Source of the DNA: Polluticaenibacter yanchengensis
Lineage (GTDB): Bacteria > Bacteroidota > Bacteroidia > Chitinophagales > Chitinophagaceae
Assembly (NCBI GenBank): GCA_027854065.1
Contig: JAQGEF010000012.1
Span: 83,987 to 147,986 of the forward strand
Length of the DNA: 64,000 nt
Direction: 5' to 3'
Shown here piece by piece: positions 17,513 to 27,105 of this stretch; positions within the stretch are counted from its first letter, which is position 1; every line of letters starts with the position of its first letter. The notes under the pieces were generated by a model. It worked only from the letters and a program-made list of their open reading frames with translations. It made no database searches and was not told where the DNA came from. The position numbers and the translations under genes are program-made.

Positions 17513-19636
17513 ATGATGCTACGACTTGCTTGCTTAATGATTACTTTATTTAGTTCCATAGTTTGTATGGCAGACAACCATTACAAACTATGGCTAAATT
17601 ATTATCCAATTGAAAATACAATTATAAAAAACAGCATTGTTAAACACTTTAATAATATTCAGGTACTAAACAATGATGCCACCATAGATATTATAAAAAA
17701 GGAATTAAATATTGCAAGTGCAGGGTTTATTAATAGAGACGTTAAATTCAATACCCCCAATTCTGAAACAGGACTACTAATAGGCACATTAGATAAATTG
17801 CCAAATAACATTGCCCAGCGTTTAGATGGCGAATTTAAATCGCATGAAGGATTTGCTATATTTCAACATAATAACACCATTGTAATTACAGCGTTGTCTA
17901 CAGTAGGATTACTTTATGGCACTTATAATTTGCTAGAAAATATTGGTGCAAACTATCCTTTAACAGGTGTCAAGAACTTTTCTGAACCACTAATTCAACA
18001 CAGAATTTTAAACCACTGGGATAATTTAAACGGCACTGTCGAACGTGGGTACAGTGGTGCATCCATTTTCAACTGGCACACTTTACCGGATTATATTGAC
18101 CAACGATACATTGATTATGCCCGTGCTAATGCAAGCATCGGCATTAACGGAACAGTTCTTACCAATGTAAACTCAAACGCTACAATCCTTACCGGTACTT
18201 ATTTACAGAAAGTGAAAGCTTTAGCTAATGTATTCAGACCATTCGGTATAAAAGTCTATTTATCTGCGCGATTCAGTGCGCCTATAGAATTAGGAAAGCT
18301 CAAAACTGCAGACCCTTTAAATGCAGACGTTCAACAATGGTGGGCCAATAAAATAAATGAAATTTATGATAGCATACCGGACTTTGGCGGCTTTGTAGTA
18401 AAAGCCAATAGTGAAGGCCAACCTGGGCCGCAAGACTATAACAGAACACATGCAGACGGCGCCAATATGCTGGCAAAAATATTACTCCCTAAAAAAGGCA
18501 TTGTTATGTGGCGTGCCTTCGTTTACAGTCATGAACAAAACGAAGACCGCCACAAACAAGCCTATAATGAATTTACAAAACTGGATGGTCAGTTTTTGCC
18601 AAATGTAATGGTCCAGGTAAAAAATGGTGCTATAGATTTTATGCCTCGTGAACCATTCCATCCACTGTTTGGGGCGATGCCAAAAACACCTTTAATGTTA
18701 GAGCTACAAATTACCCAGGAATACCTGGGACAAGCCACTACCCTCGCCTATTTAGCACCAATGTATAAGGAAGTATTGGATAGTGATACTTACGCTGAAG
18801 GCAAAGGTTCAACGATTGGCAAATTATTGCACAATCAAAAACTAAATGGCATTGCAGGTGTTGCAAACATTGGTGCAGACATTAACTGGACAGGCCATTT
18901 ATTTGGACAAAGCAACTGGTTCGCATTCGGTAAACAAAGCTGGAACTACAACGCCTCCCCCAAAGAGATTGCTGACACCTGGTTAAAATTAACTTTTAAA
19001 GCATCAGATAACTTCTATCAGGACATTAGCAAAATAATGCTGAATTCAAGAGAAGCAGTCGTAAAATACAGCAATCCTTTAGGGCTTCACCATCTTATGG
19101 GAACAGGTCACCACTATGGTCCGGAACCTTGGGCAAACTACCTTCCACGCGAAGACTGGAACCCTACATATTACCACAAAGCGGATAGCTTTGATATCGG
19201 GTTTAATCGCACAAAAACCGGTTCAAATGCTTTGTCACAATACAAACCTGAAGTGCAGCAGCAATGGCAAAATGAAGATAGCATTGACTTAAAATATCTC
19301 CTGTGGTTTCATCATGTTAACTGGAATAAAAAATTAAACACCGGCCGAACATTATGGAACGAGCTGTGTTATCAATATCAATCAGGTTGCGATGACGTCA
19401 AAAATATGATTACTACCTGGCAGAAATATAAAAATGAATTAGATATGCCCACTTTCAATCATGTAAATATGCTTCTGAATATTCAATATAAAGAAGCCGT
19501 TTGGTGGCGCAATTCCAGTACCCTTTATTTTCAGACTTTCTCTAAACTGCCTTTCCCTCAGTTCCTGGAAAAATCTGACAAAACATTGGAATACTATCAA
19601 TCTTTAAAGTTCCCATATGCACCGGGACATCATTAA
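17513..19636 (+). CDS. aguA: GH67 alpha-glucuronidase
   Basis: GH67 enzymes remove (4-O-methyl)glucuronic acid from the non-reducing-end xylose of short xylo-oligosaccharides. The 707-residue length is standard. Visible features are a signal peptide (LACLMITLFSSIVCMADN), the N-terminal alpha/beta domain (GLLYGTYNLLENIG), and the barrel with GGFVVKANSEGQPGPQDYNR (catalytic-acid region), MVQVKNGAIDFMPREP and LMLELQITQEYLG (base region). The C-terminal LHHLMGTGHHYGPEPW and DWNPTYYHKAD segments are characteristic. The start lies 1 bp after lacI, so the two are probably co-transcribed. It complements the internal-acting GH115 encoded two genes later. Confidence 0.96.
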   Translation: MMLRLACLMITLFSSIVCMADNHYKLWLNYYPIENTIIKNSIVKHFNNIQVLNNDATIDIIKKELNIASAGFINRDVKFNTPNSETGLLIGTLDKLPNNIAQRLDGEFKSHEGFAIFQHNNTIVITALSTVGLLYGTYNLLENIGANYPLTGVKNFSEPLIQHRILNHWDNLNGTVERGYSGASIFNWHTLPDYIDQRYIDYARANASIGINGTVLTNVNSNATILTGTYLQKVKALANVFRPFGIKVYLSARFSAPIELGKLKTADPLNADVQQWWANKINEIYDSIPDFGGFVVKANSEGQPGPQDYNRTHADGANMLAKILLPKKGIVMWRAFVYSHEQNEDRHKQAYNEFTKLDGQFLPNVMVQVKNGAIDFMPREPFHPLFGAMPKTPLMLELQITQEYLGQATTLAYLAPMYKEVLDSDTYAEGKGSTIGKLLHNQKLNGIAGVANIGADINWTGHLFGQSNWFAFGKQSWNYNASPKEIADTWLKLTFKASDNFYQDISKIMLNSREAVVKYSNPLGLHHLMGTGHHYGPEPWANYLPREDWNPTYYHKADSFDIGFNRTKTGSNALSQYKPEVQQQWQNEDSIDLKYLLWFHHVNWNKKLNTGRTLWNELCYQYQSGCDDVKNMITTWQKYKNELDMPTFNHVNMLLNIQYKEAVWWRNSSTLYFQTFSKLPFPQFLEKSDKTLEYYQSLKFPYAPGHH

Positions 19637-19647
19637 AATGAGCACTT

Positions 19648-20391
19648 ATGAAAACAAATAAAGTAGCCATAGTTACCGGTGGCGGGTCCGGTTTAGGATA
19701 CGCCATCGCTAAAAAAATGGTATCGGAAAATATTACAACAATTATAGCCGGTCGCAATTTAGAAAAGTTGCAAAAAGCTCAAAATGAATTAGGAGAAAAT
19801 TGTCATATTTACCAGATAAACCTGACAGATTTAAAAGCCATTCCAACTTTTATAGATTATGTACATAACACATTTTCAAGAATAGATATCCTGGTAAATA
19901 ATGCCGGCATCAACCAGAAAAAATTATTTACCGATGTTACCGACGAGGAGTTCGGCAACATTATCAACACCAATGTACAATCTGTTTTTGCTATCAGCCG
20001 GGAGGTCGCCAAACACATGATAGACCTGCAAAAAGGCGCCATTGTCAACATTAGTTCCATGGCATCTTTATATGGCATTCCCAAGGTTATTTCTTATACT
20101 GCCAGCAAGGCTGCTATCGATGGTATGACCCGTTCTATGGCGGTAGATTTATCGCCGGATGGTATTCGTGTCAATTCTGTGGCACCGGGTTTTATCTATT
20201 CAGATATGTCGGCAAAAGCCCTGGATAGCGACCCCGAACGAAAAGCGAAAGTATTTGGCAGAACACCAATGGGACGGATGGGCGAGCCTTCAGATATTGC
20301 GGAAGCGGTTTATTTTTTAGCCAGCGATGCCGCCAAATATATTACCGGAGTGACGCTGCCAGTAGATGGTGGCAACTCAATAGGATTTTAA
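19648..20391 (+). CDS. Short-chain dehydrogenase/reductase, possible fructuronate reductase
   Basis: This 247-residue classical SDR has a Rossmann motif (TGGGSGLGYA, residues 11-20), NNAGINQK, the catalytic NISSMAS with YTASKAA (Ser/Tyr/Lys) and the C-terminal GVTLPVDGGNS. It resembles KduD/gluconate 5-dehydrogenase types. It sits between two alpha-glucuronidase genes in a locus with uxuA but no UxuB/UxaB-type reductase, so reduction of D-fructuronate to D-mannonate is a reasonable guess; an SDR does this in Thermotoga. Action on 4-O-methylglucuronate or on a 2-keto-3-deoxy sugar acid is also possible. The fold is certain and the substrate is not. Confidence 0.85.
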   Translation: MKTNKVAIVTGGGSGLGYAIAKKMVSENITTIIAGRNLEKLQKAQNELGENCHIYQINLTDLKAIPTFIDYVHNTFSRIDILVNNAGINQKKLFTDVTDEEFGNIINTNVQSVFAISREVAKHMIDLQKGAIVNISSMASLYGIPKVISYTASKAAIDGMTRSMAVDLSPDGIRVNSVAPGFIYSDMSAKALDSDPERKAKVFGRTPMGRMGEPSDIAEAVYFLASDAAKYITGVTLPVDGGNSIGF

Positions 20392-20393
20392 AA

Positions 20394-20408
20394 TATACCG
20401 ATTGGTAT
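20394..20408. promoter_or_regulatory. Palindrome TATACCGATTGGTAT, site 2
   Basis: This is the intergenic copy, starting 3 bp after the SDR stop and about 180 bp before GH115. The surrounding AAATATACCGATTGGTATTTTTA extends the symmetry beyond the 15-mer shared with sites at 5894 and 25887. Confidence 0.5.
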
Positions 20409-20477
20409 TTTTATATGAGCGCGTTTTATGGCACGTAAACAGCTCTGAAATTAAAGCTTAAAACTGCGCCATAAAAC

Positions 20478-20552
20478 CGGGCTATCCGCTGTATCTTTTT
20501 GCCGGCTTTAGGCCGGACAAAAAGGATGCCGCTACTATCCCTCGCGCAGCTA
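20478..20552. repeat. REP-like hairpin R2
   Basis: Ends GGGCTATCCGCTGTATC and GGATGCCGCTACTATCCC are near-inverse, and the centre is a CTTTTTGCCGGC/GGCCGGACAAAAAG hairpin. This form is very common between genes in Bacteroidota genomes. It interrupts the plus arm between SDR and GH115. Confidence 0.75.
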
Positions 20553-20589
20553 CAACTCAACCATTGCTTAACGATAACAAACGATTCCA

Positions 20590-23157
20590 ATGATGAAGAA
20601 AAACGGTTGGCTTATTTTATTTATTCTATTATCCGGCATTCAATGCCTGTATGCACAATCCATCTTTAGTAATAATCCTTCCGGTTTTAAACTAAGCGAA
20701 GCAAGTATTATTTTTGATTCTACCGATTTGGAAGTAGTGCAAACGGCTGTGCATTTATTCCAATCAGATATTGAAAAAGTCACTGCAAAAAAAACGGCAC
20801 TAAAACACGAATTAAATAGCAGTAAACCTGCCATCATTATTGGAAGCCTGGATAATTCAGCAGTTATTCAACAGTTAGTACAATCAAAGAAAATAAATAC
20901 AAACCCTATCAATAAAAAATGGGAGGCTTTTACCATTCAGTATATAAAAAACTATAACAATAAAAACAACGATGCGTTGGTGATTATTGGTAGTGATGGC
21001 CGAGGTACCGCATTTGGCGTTTTCACTGCCAGCAGACAAATGGGTGTTTCTCCCTGGAACTGGTGGGCAGATGTTCCTGTAATAGAAAATCCAAACTTAT
21101 ATGTCAGCACTAATGCCAACCTTACAGATGCGCCTAAAGTAAAATACCGTGGAATTTTCATTAACGATGAAGCTCCTGCACTCAGCAATTGGAGCAAAGA
21201 AAAGTTCGGTGGTTTTAATCATAAATTTTACGATAAAGTATTTGAATTGATGCTGCGCTTAAACGCCAATTATATCTGGCCGGCTATGTGGGGCAGTGCT
21301 TTCTACGATGATGACTCATTGAATATAAACATCGCTAAAAAGTATGCTATCGTTATTGGCACATCTCACCATGAACCATTGATGCGGGCACATGATGAAT
21401 GGCGCAGGTACGGTGGCAGGCAATGGAACTACCAGAATAATCCTTTACAACTGGATTCTTTCTGGACCAAAGGCATGCAGCGGGCCACCAACGAAAAGAT
21501 AGTGACCATTGGTATGCGTGGCGATGGTGATGAGCCTATGAGCGAAGGCACGGCTACCGCATTACTGGAAACGATTGTTGAAAAACAACGCAGTATCATT
21601 GCACAAACCACCGGAAAACCGGCATCAGAAACACCGCAAATTTGGGCTTTATACAAAGAAGTACAGGACTACTATGATAAAGGCATGCGTGTACCAGATG
21701 ATGTTACATTGCTCATTTGTGATGATAACTGGGGCAATATCCGCAGACTGCCAAAGCCGGATGAAAAGCCAAGAAAAGGTGGTTATGGCATTTATTATCA
21801 TTTCGACTATGTAGGAGGGCCTCGTAACTACAAATGGATAAATACCAACCATATTCCACGCATTTGGGAGCAAATGAACCTGGCATGGAAACACAACGTA
21901 AATAACTTATGGATTGTGAATGTTGGTGACATCAAACCAATGGAGTTACCCATTTCTTTCTTTTTGGAACAGGCCTGGAATCCGGACCGTTTCAATCAAA
22001 ATAACCTGACAGCATTTGTGGAAAAATGGAGTACGGAACAGTTAGGCAATAAACATCAGAAAAGCATTGCCCAAATCTTAAATCTATACACAAAATACAA
22101 TGCCAGGATTACGCCGGAGTTATTAGATCAAAATACATTCAGTTTGACTAATTACGATGAATTTAATCGTGTCACCAAAGAGTATAATCGTGTCAAAAAT
22201 TTATCTGACAGTATATTCAACCTGATTCCTACAGCCTATAAGAATGCTTATTTCCAGTTGGTGCAGTACCCGGTTGAAGCTTCAGCAAACTTGTACAACA
22301 TGTATTACAATGTTGCGAGGAATCATTTTAATTATAAACATAAAATTCAGTCCATTACCCCGTATCCACAAAAGGTTCAGTATTATTTTTTGCACGATGC
22401 TGCATTAACAAATCAGTACCATGAATTGAATAACGGCAAATGGAATCACATGATGAGTCAGACTCATATTGGCTATACTTACTGGCAACAACCTGAAAAA
22501 AATGTAATGCCAACACTGTATCACTTCAATGCTGATTCAGCTAAGATGATTGAAAAAATAATGTTACCGATATTATCTATCAACAATAAAAAATTCGTTC
22601 CAAAAAATGCGCCTGAAAACACGTTCTTTCAGAACGAAAACTATGTATCGATAGAAGCTGCATCTTTCACAAGAAACATTGCAGGAAAAAATGCCAGCTA
22701 TGTTGAAATTCCAAATTTAGGTAAAACAATATCCGCTATTACGACACATCCTGTTACTATAAGGAATGAGAAAACAAATAAAGAAACAGCAAGAGTCGAA
22801 TATGACTTTTATAACAATACCACAGGAAAAGCCATCATCCGGATTCATGTGTCGCCAACACTCAATCTCTATCACGAAAAAGAAGGCTTACAGTTAGGCG
22901 TTTCACTGAATAATGAGCCGGTAGAGTTCGTCAGTCTCAATAAAAACGATGGCAATGTTGATACACTTGAACATTGGCAGGCAAACAGCATTATTACCAG
23001 AGAAATACCTGTAACAATAAACAAACAAGGTAAACAAACCTTAAAACTCTGGCATTTAAGTCCTGGTGTGGTTATTCAGAAAATAGTCATTTACTGGAAC
23101 GAATTAAAGCCAAGTTTCCTTGGACCACCGGAAACAAAAATTCAGTCAAAAAATTAA
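20590..23157 (+). CDS. GH115 xylan alpha-1,2-glucuronidase
   Basis: GH115 enzymes remove (4-O-methyl)glucuronic acid from internal as well as terminal xyloses of polymeric xylan. The 855-residue protein has a signal peptide (LILFILLSGIQCLYAQS), an N-terminal domain with AFGVFTASRQMGVSPWNWWA, and the barrel segments KYRGIFINDEAPALSNW, NANYIWPAMWGSAFYDDDS and VTIGMRGDGDEPMSEG. A long helical region and a beta-sandwich C-terminus follow, normal for the family. Together with GH67 it points to heavily glucuronidated xylan. GH43 starts 12 bp downstream. The start could be either of two adjacent ATGs at 20590 and 20593. Confidence 0.95.
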   Translation: MMKKNGWLILFILLSGIQCLYAQSIFSNNPSGFKLSEASIIFDSTDLEVVQTAVHLFQSDIEKVTAKKTALKHELNSSKPAIIIGSLDNSAVIQQLVQSKKINTNPINKKWEAFTIQYIKNYNNKNNDALVIIGSDGRGTAFGVFTASRQMGVSPWNWWADVPVIENPNLYVSTNANLTDAPKVKYRGIFINDEAPALSNWSKEKFGGFNHKFYDKVFELMLRLNANYIWPAMWGSAFYDDDSLNINIAKKYAIVIGTSHHEPLMRAHDEWRRYGGRQWNYQNNPLQLDSFWTKGMQRATNEKIVTIGMRGDGDEPMSEGTATALLETIVEKQRSIIAQTTGKPASETPQIWALYKEVQDYYDKGMRVPDDVTLLICDDNWGNIRRLPKPDEKPRKGGYGIYYHFDYVGGPRNYKWINTNHIPRIWEQMNLAWKHNVNNLWIVNVGDIKPMELPISFFLEQAWNPDRFNQNNLTAFVEKWSTEQLGNKHQKSIAQILNLYTKYNARITPELLDQNTFSLTNYDEFNRVTKEYNRVKNLSDSIFNLIPTAYKNAYFQLVQYPVEASANLYNMYYNVARNHFNYKHKIQSITPYPQKVQYYFLHDAALTNQYHELNNGKWNHMMSQTHIGYTYWQQPEKNVMPTLYHFNADSAKMIEKIMLPILSINNKKFVPKNAPENTFFQNENYVSIEAASFTRNIAGKNASYVEIPNLGKTISAITTHPVTIRNEKTNKETARVEYDFYNNTTGKAIIRIHVSPTLNLYHEKEGLQLGVSLNNEPVEFVSLNKNDGNVDTLEHWQANSIITREIPVTINKQGKQTLKLWHLSPGVVIQKIVIYWNELKPSFLGPPETKIQSKN

Positions 23158-23169
23158 AATACCAGCTAT

Positions 23170-24261
23170 ATGAAACAAACATCTTTGAACATTATTAAAA
23201 CCGCATTATTAGCCAGCGTAGTGGTGGCTTGTGGCAATAACAACAATACGGCACAGGAAAACAAACCTGAAGCACCTAAAACCACCGATAAAAAATACTT
23301 ATCGGAACCGCTGGTTACACATATGTACACAGCGGATCCATCGGCACATGTATTTAACGGTCGTATTTATATTTACCCTTCTCATGATACGGCAAACGGC
23401 GCAGCCATGAACGATGATGGCGGCCATTTTAATATGGTTGACTACCATGTTTTCTCAATGGATTCAGTTGGTGGTAAAGTAACCGATCATGGGCTGGCAT
23501 TGCATATTAAAGATGTACCCTGGGCAGGCAGACAGATGTGGGCTCCGGATGCCGCAGAGCGTGATGGCAAATATTACCTGTATTTTCCTGCCAAAGATAA
23601 GCAGGACATCTTCCGTATAGGTGTGGCCGTAAGTGACAAACCGGAAGGCCCATTCGTTCCAGAAAAAGAACCTATCAAAGGCTCTTACAGCATGGATCCT
23701 ACTGTTTTTAAAGACGAAGACGGCAGTTACTATTTATACATGGGTGGTATCTGGGGTGGCCAGTTACAAAACTGGAATAATAATCAATATGGTGCGGGAG
23801 ACTCTTTGCGCAAGCCTGACCAACTGGCTAAAATGCCGGTAATGGCTAAGCTTAACATAGACATGAAGAGTCTTGCTGAACCTGTTAAGGAGATTCAATT
23901 ACTGGATGCCAACGGTAAGCCATTCTGCGAAAAAGACAATGACAAACGTTTCTTTGAAGCAGCATGGGTGCACAAGTACAATGGCAAATATTATTTATCC
24001 TATTCTACTGGCGATACTCATAACATTTGTTATGCTATTGGTGATAATCCCTACGGACCATTTACGTACCAGGGCATTATTCTAAAACCTGTTGAAGGTT
24101 GGACGAATCATCATTCTATTGCTCAACATAACGGCAAATGGTACTTGTTCTATCACGATTCTCAACTAAGCGGTGAAACCAATTTGAGAAATATCAAGGT
24201 AACGGAATTGCATTATAACAGTGATGGTTCTATTAAAACGATAGATCCGTTTGTGAAGTAG
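23170..24261 (+). CDS. GH43 glycoside hydrolase, lipoprotein (beta-xylosidase or arabinofuranosidase)
   Basis: The 363-residue lipoprotein (acylated Cys21 in VVVACGNNNN) carries a single five-bladed propeller. Catalytic positions are visible: Asp56 in MYTADPSAHVF (base), Asp176 in YSMDPTVFKDEDG (pKa modulator) and Glu263 in FFEAAWVHKYNG (acid). No extra C-terminal module is present. In this context it should release xylose from oligosaccharides or arabinose side chains, and sequence alone does not decide between them. It is 12 bp downstream of GH115. A repeat array then separates it from the esterase gene. Confidence 0.92.
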   Translation: MKQTSLNIIKTALLASVVVACGNNNNTAQENKPEAPKTTDKKYLSEPLVTHMYTADPSAHVFNGRIYIYPSHDTANGAAMNDDGGHFNMVDYHVFSMDSVGGKVTDHGLALHIKDVPWAGRQMWAPDAAERDGKYYLYFPAKDKQDIFRIGVAVSDKPEGPFVPEKEPIKGSYSMDPTVFKDEDGSYYLYMGGIWGGQLQNWNNNQYGAGDSLRKPDQLAKMPVMAKLNIDMKSLAEPVKEIQLLDANGKPFCEKDNDKRFFEAAWVHKYNGKYYLSYSTGDTHNICYAIGDNPYGPFTYQGIILKPVEGWTNHHSIAQHNGKWYLFYHDSQLSGETNLRNIKVTELHYNSDGSIKTIDPFVK

Positions 24262-24277
24262 TCGACATTTTTTCGCA

Positions 24278-25059
24278 GTCATTTTGACGAGGAGAAATTG
24301 AGCATGCTTTGAAATAGAGCTAATCCGAGGAAAAATCCCCATACTATTTAGGCAGGAGATTCTTCGCTGCGCTCAGAATGACGGTTGGAGATGAAACACT
24401 TTGGATTTTGCAGGAATTATCAGATTGATAATTTAAGTCCCAGAGGGACGACATTATGGTAGAAAATAGAAGAAGTTTTGTCTTCAAACGCCATAGGTGC
24501 AATACCAAATTGTCAATGCAAATAGATTCTGTAGTGAAATGGAACCCACCCCTACCCCTCCAAGGAGGGGACAGGAGCACGAGGAAAAACTTTAATTAGT
24601 AATATCTGCTTCTAGTCATTTTGACGAGGAGAAATTGAGCATGCTTTGAAATAGAGCTAACCCGAGGAAAAATCTCCTTGCTATTTAGGCAGGAGATTCT
24701 TCGCTGCGCTCAGAATGACGGTTGGAGATGAAACACGTTGGATTTTGCAGGAATTATCAGATTGATAATTTAAGTCCCAGAGGGCGACATTATGGTAGAA
24801 AATAGAAGAAGTTTTGTCTTCAAGCGCCATAGGTGCAATACCAAATTGTCAATGCAAATAGATTCTGTAGTGAAACGGAACCCACCCCTACCCCTCCAAG
24901 AAGGGGACTGGAGCACGAGGGCAAAACTTTAATTAGTAATATCTGTTTCCAAGTCATTTTGACGAGGTGACATTGAGACTGCTTTGAAATAGAGTTAATC
25001 CGAGGAAGAATCTCCTTGCTATTTAAACAGGAGATTCTTCGCTGCGCTCAGAATGACTT
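24278..25059. repeat. Tandem array of a 337-bp composite repeat (two full units plus a 107-bp third)
   Basis: Units start at 24278, 24615 and 24953 with GTCATTTTGACGAGG. Each unit starts with a ~105-bp MITE-like element ending CGCTGCGCTCAGAATGAC (terminal inverted repeats GTCATTYTGA). An AAGTCCCAGAGGGAC palindrome and a CCCCTCC/GGAGGGG inverted repeat follow. Units one and two are almost identical, with single-base changes and one deletion. The third stops inside the MITE part. The array lies inside the plus arm of the xylan locus. Confidence 0.85.
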
Positions 25060-25169
25060 TTCAAGAATTTAATAAAATAAGCAAAACAGCAGCCAGACGC
25101 TTAATGCGGCTGGATGTGGGCGCCCAAATAAAAAATAGTATTTTAGAACAACCATTATTTGCCATCATT

Positions 25170-27101
25170 ATGAAACAATTACTTTCCATCTTAATCCTGA
25201 TTTTTGGTCTTATTCACCAAACTTTTGCCAATATTAAACTACCCAGGTTAGTGAGTAATAACATGATTTTACAACGGGACGAAAAAGTAAAAATCTGGGG
25301 ATGGGCTGATGCCGGTGAGAACATTATTGTAACGCTTAATAATAAAAATTATAACACTGTTACGAATAAGGAAGGTAATTGGGAAGTGTACATAGACGCC
25401 CATAAAGCAGGCGGTCCATACGAGATGGTAATTAAAGGCAATAATAACATCACTATCAGCAATATTTTATTTGGTGATGTGTGGATTTGCGGTGGACAAT
25501 CGAACATGGAATTATGGATGGGCCGGTTACAACTGACTTATGATAACGAAATAAAAAATGCTGATAATGATCGCATCAGGCAATTTATAGTGCCTGATAA
25601 GTACAACTATAAAGCACCTCAAAAAGATATAGATAATGGTGCATGGTTACCGGCTACAAGTGAATACATAAAAGACTTTTCAGCGGTTGCGTACTTTTTT
25701 GCAAAAAAGGTACAAGCCAAAACAGGCGTCCCAATAGGATTAATCAATTCTGCATTAGGAGGTTCTCCTGCGCAAAGCTGGATCAGTGAACCGGCCATCA
25801 AACAATACTCTAAATTCTATAACAGTCTGCAAAAATACAAGAGTGATTCACTGATACAATCTTTACTTAAAAACAATGATGCAATATATACCGATTGGTA
25901 TAATTTATTAAATACAAATGACAAAGGCATTAATAAATGGATGCATCCGGATCAGCGCGAAGGGGTGAACTGGCAGCCATACAAAGTTCCCGGTTATTGG
26001 CCGTTTCAAATAGATTTTAAATCGAACGGGGTGGTATGGTTTAATAAAACGATACAGCTATCAAAAGAGCAGTTAGCACAATCAGAAAACCTTACCCTGG
26101 AATTAGGCAGATTGGTAGATAAAGATTCCGTATGGGTAAACGGGCATTTTGTAGGAACGACTTCTTACCAATATCCGCCAAGACAATATCCACTCAGTTC
26201 AAAATTTTTGAAAGAAGGGAATAACGATATTACCATTCGACTGATTAATGAACGAAGCAATGGCGGGTTTATTCCAGATAAACCTTATCGTTTATTTAAT
26301 GAGCATTACACGATAGACTTAAAAGGGAACTGGCAATATGCTGTTGGGACAAGTCAGAGTACAATGAAAGCACCGGCATTTGTACAATGGGAAACGACAG
26401 GTTTATACAACGCGATGATTGCACCGCTTACCAACTATGCCGTGAAAGGTGTGATATGGTACCAGGGAGAAGCCAACACATGGAATTGGGAACAGTATGA
26501 AGCATTGATGCGTACATTGATTGAGGACTGGCGAAACCAATGGCAAAAACCAACAATGCCGTTTATCGGTGTACAACTAGCCAACTTTATGGATACAACC
26601 AGCGACATCAAAGAAAGTAATTGGGCGCATTTGCGTAACCAGCAGCGTAAAATGCTGGCTATTCCTAATACAGGATTGGCAGTTACCATTGACATTGGTG
26701 AATGGAACGATATACATCCGGTAAATAAAAAAGATGTTGGCGAGCGACTGGCTTTACAGGCATTGAAAACTGTGTATGGTCAGAAAAAACTGGTAGCCGC
26801 AGGTCCGATTTATAAAAGCCAGGCAATTAAAGCTAATAGTATCATTCTCAGCTTTGAAAACAATAAAGCTTTGAAATCATCTGACGGTAAAGCATTGCAG
26901 TATTTCTGGATTGCGGACAGCAGCAATAAATATGTAAAAGCAAATGCGATTATTGAAAAAGGGAAAATCAGGGTATCTGCCGATGGAATGAAACAACCGT
27001 TGTATGTGCGTTATGCCTGGGCAGATAATCCTGTTGGAGCCAACTTAACGAATATTACCGGCATCCCGGCATCACCATTCAGTACGAATCCTAAAGACTA
27101 G
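25170..27101 (+). CDS. SASA/CE20-like carbohydrate acetylesterase with inserted beta-sandwich
   Basis: This secreted SGNH-type esterase should remove acetyl groups from xylan or its oligosaccharides. Motifs are WICGGQSNMELWM (nucleophile Ser), AVKGVIWYQGEANTWNWEQY and TIDIGEWNDIHPVNKKDVG (Asp/His). Between the first and second motifs is a galactose-binding-like sandwich (ENLTLELGRLVDKDSVWVNG), an arrangement known from CE20-type and sialate O-acetylesterase-like enzymes. The frame is open from 25053, but those 39 codons arise from the adjacent repeat; the ATG at 25170 starts a clean signal peptide (MKQLLSILILIFGLIHQTFA) and gives 643 residues. GH10 follows after 4 bp. Confidence 0.9.
   Translation: MKQLLSILILIFGLIHQTFANIKLPRLVSNNMILQRDEKVKIWGWADAGENIIVTLNNKNYNTVTNKEGNWEVYIDAHKAGGPYEMVIKGNNNITISNILFGDVWICGGQSNMELWMGRLQLTYDNEIKNADNDRIRQFIVPDKYNYKAPQKDIDNGAWLPATSEYIKDFSAVAYFFAKKVQAKTGVPIGLINSALGGSPAQSWISEPAIKQYSKFYNSLQKYKSDSLIQSLLKNNDAIYTDWYNLLNTNDKGINKWMHPDQREGVNWQPYKVPGYWPFQIDFKSNGVVWFNKTIQLSKEQLAQSENLTLELGRLVDKDSVWVNGHFVGTTSYQYPPRQYPLSSKFLKEGNNDITIRLINERSNGGFIPDKPYRLFNEHYTIDLKGNWQYAVGTSQSTMKAPAFVQWETTGLYNAMIAPLTNYAVKGVIWYQGEANTWNWEQYEALMRTLIEDWRNQWQKPTMPFIGVQLANFMDTTSDIKESNWAHLRNQQRKMLAIPNTGLAVTIDIGEWNDIHPVNKKDVGERLALQALKTVYGQKKLVAAGPIYKSQAIKANSIILSFENNKALKSSDGKALQYFWIADSSNKYVKANAIIEKGKIRVSADGMKQPLYVRYAWADNPVGANLTNITGIPASPFSTNPKD
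25887..25901. promoter_or_regulatory. Palindrome TATACCGATTGGTAT, site 3
   Basis: This copy is inside the esterase coding region and encodes Y-T-D-W-Y. It is identical to sites at 5894 and 20394. Being intragenic and 0.7 kb from the start, it could be a coincidence or a roadblock-type site. Confidence 0.3.
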
Positions 27102-27105
27102 AATC

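Noticed and set aside
25053-25169. 39 extra codons at the start of the esterase
   Set aside because: They come from the end of the 337-bp repeat array, and a clean signal peptide begins at the ATG at 25170.
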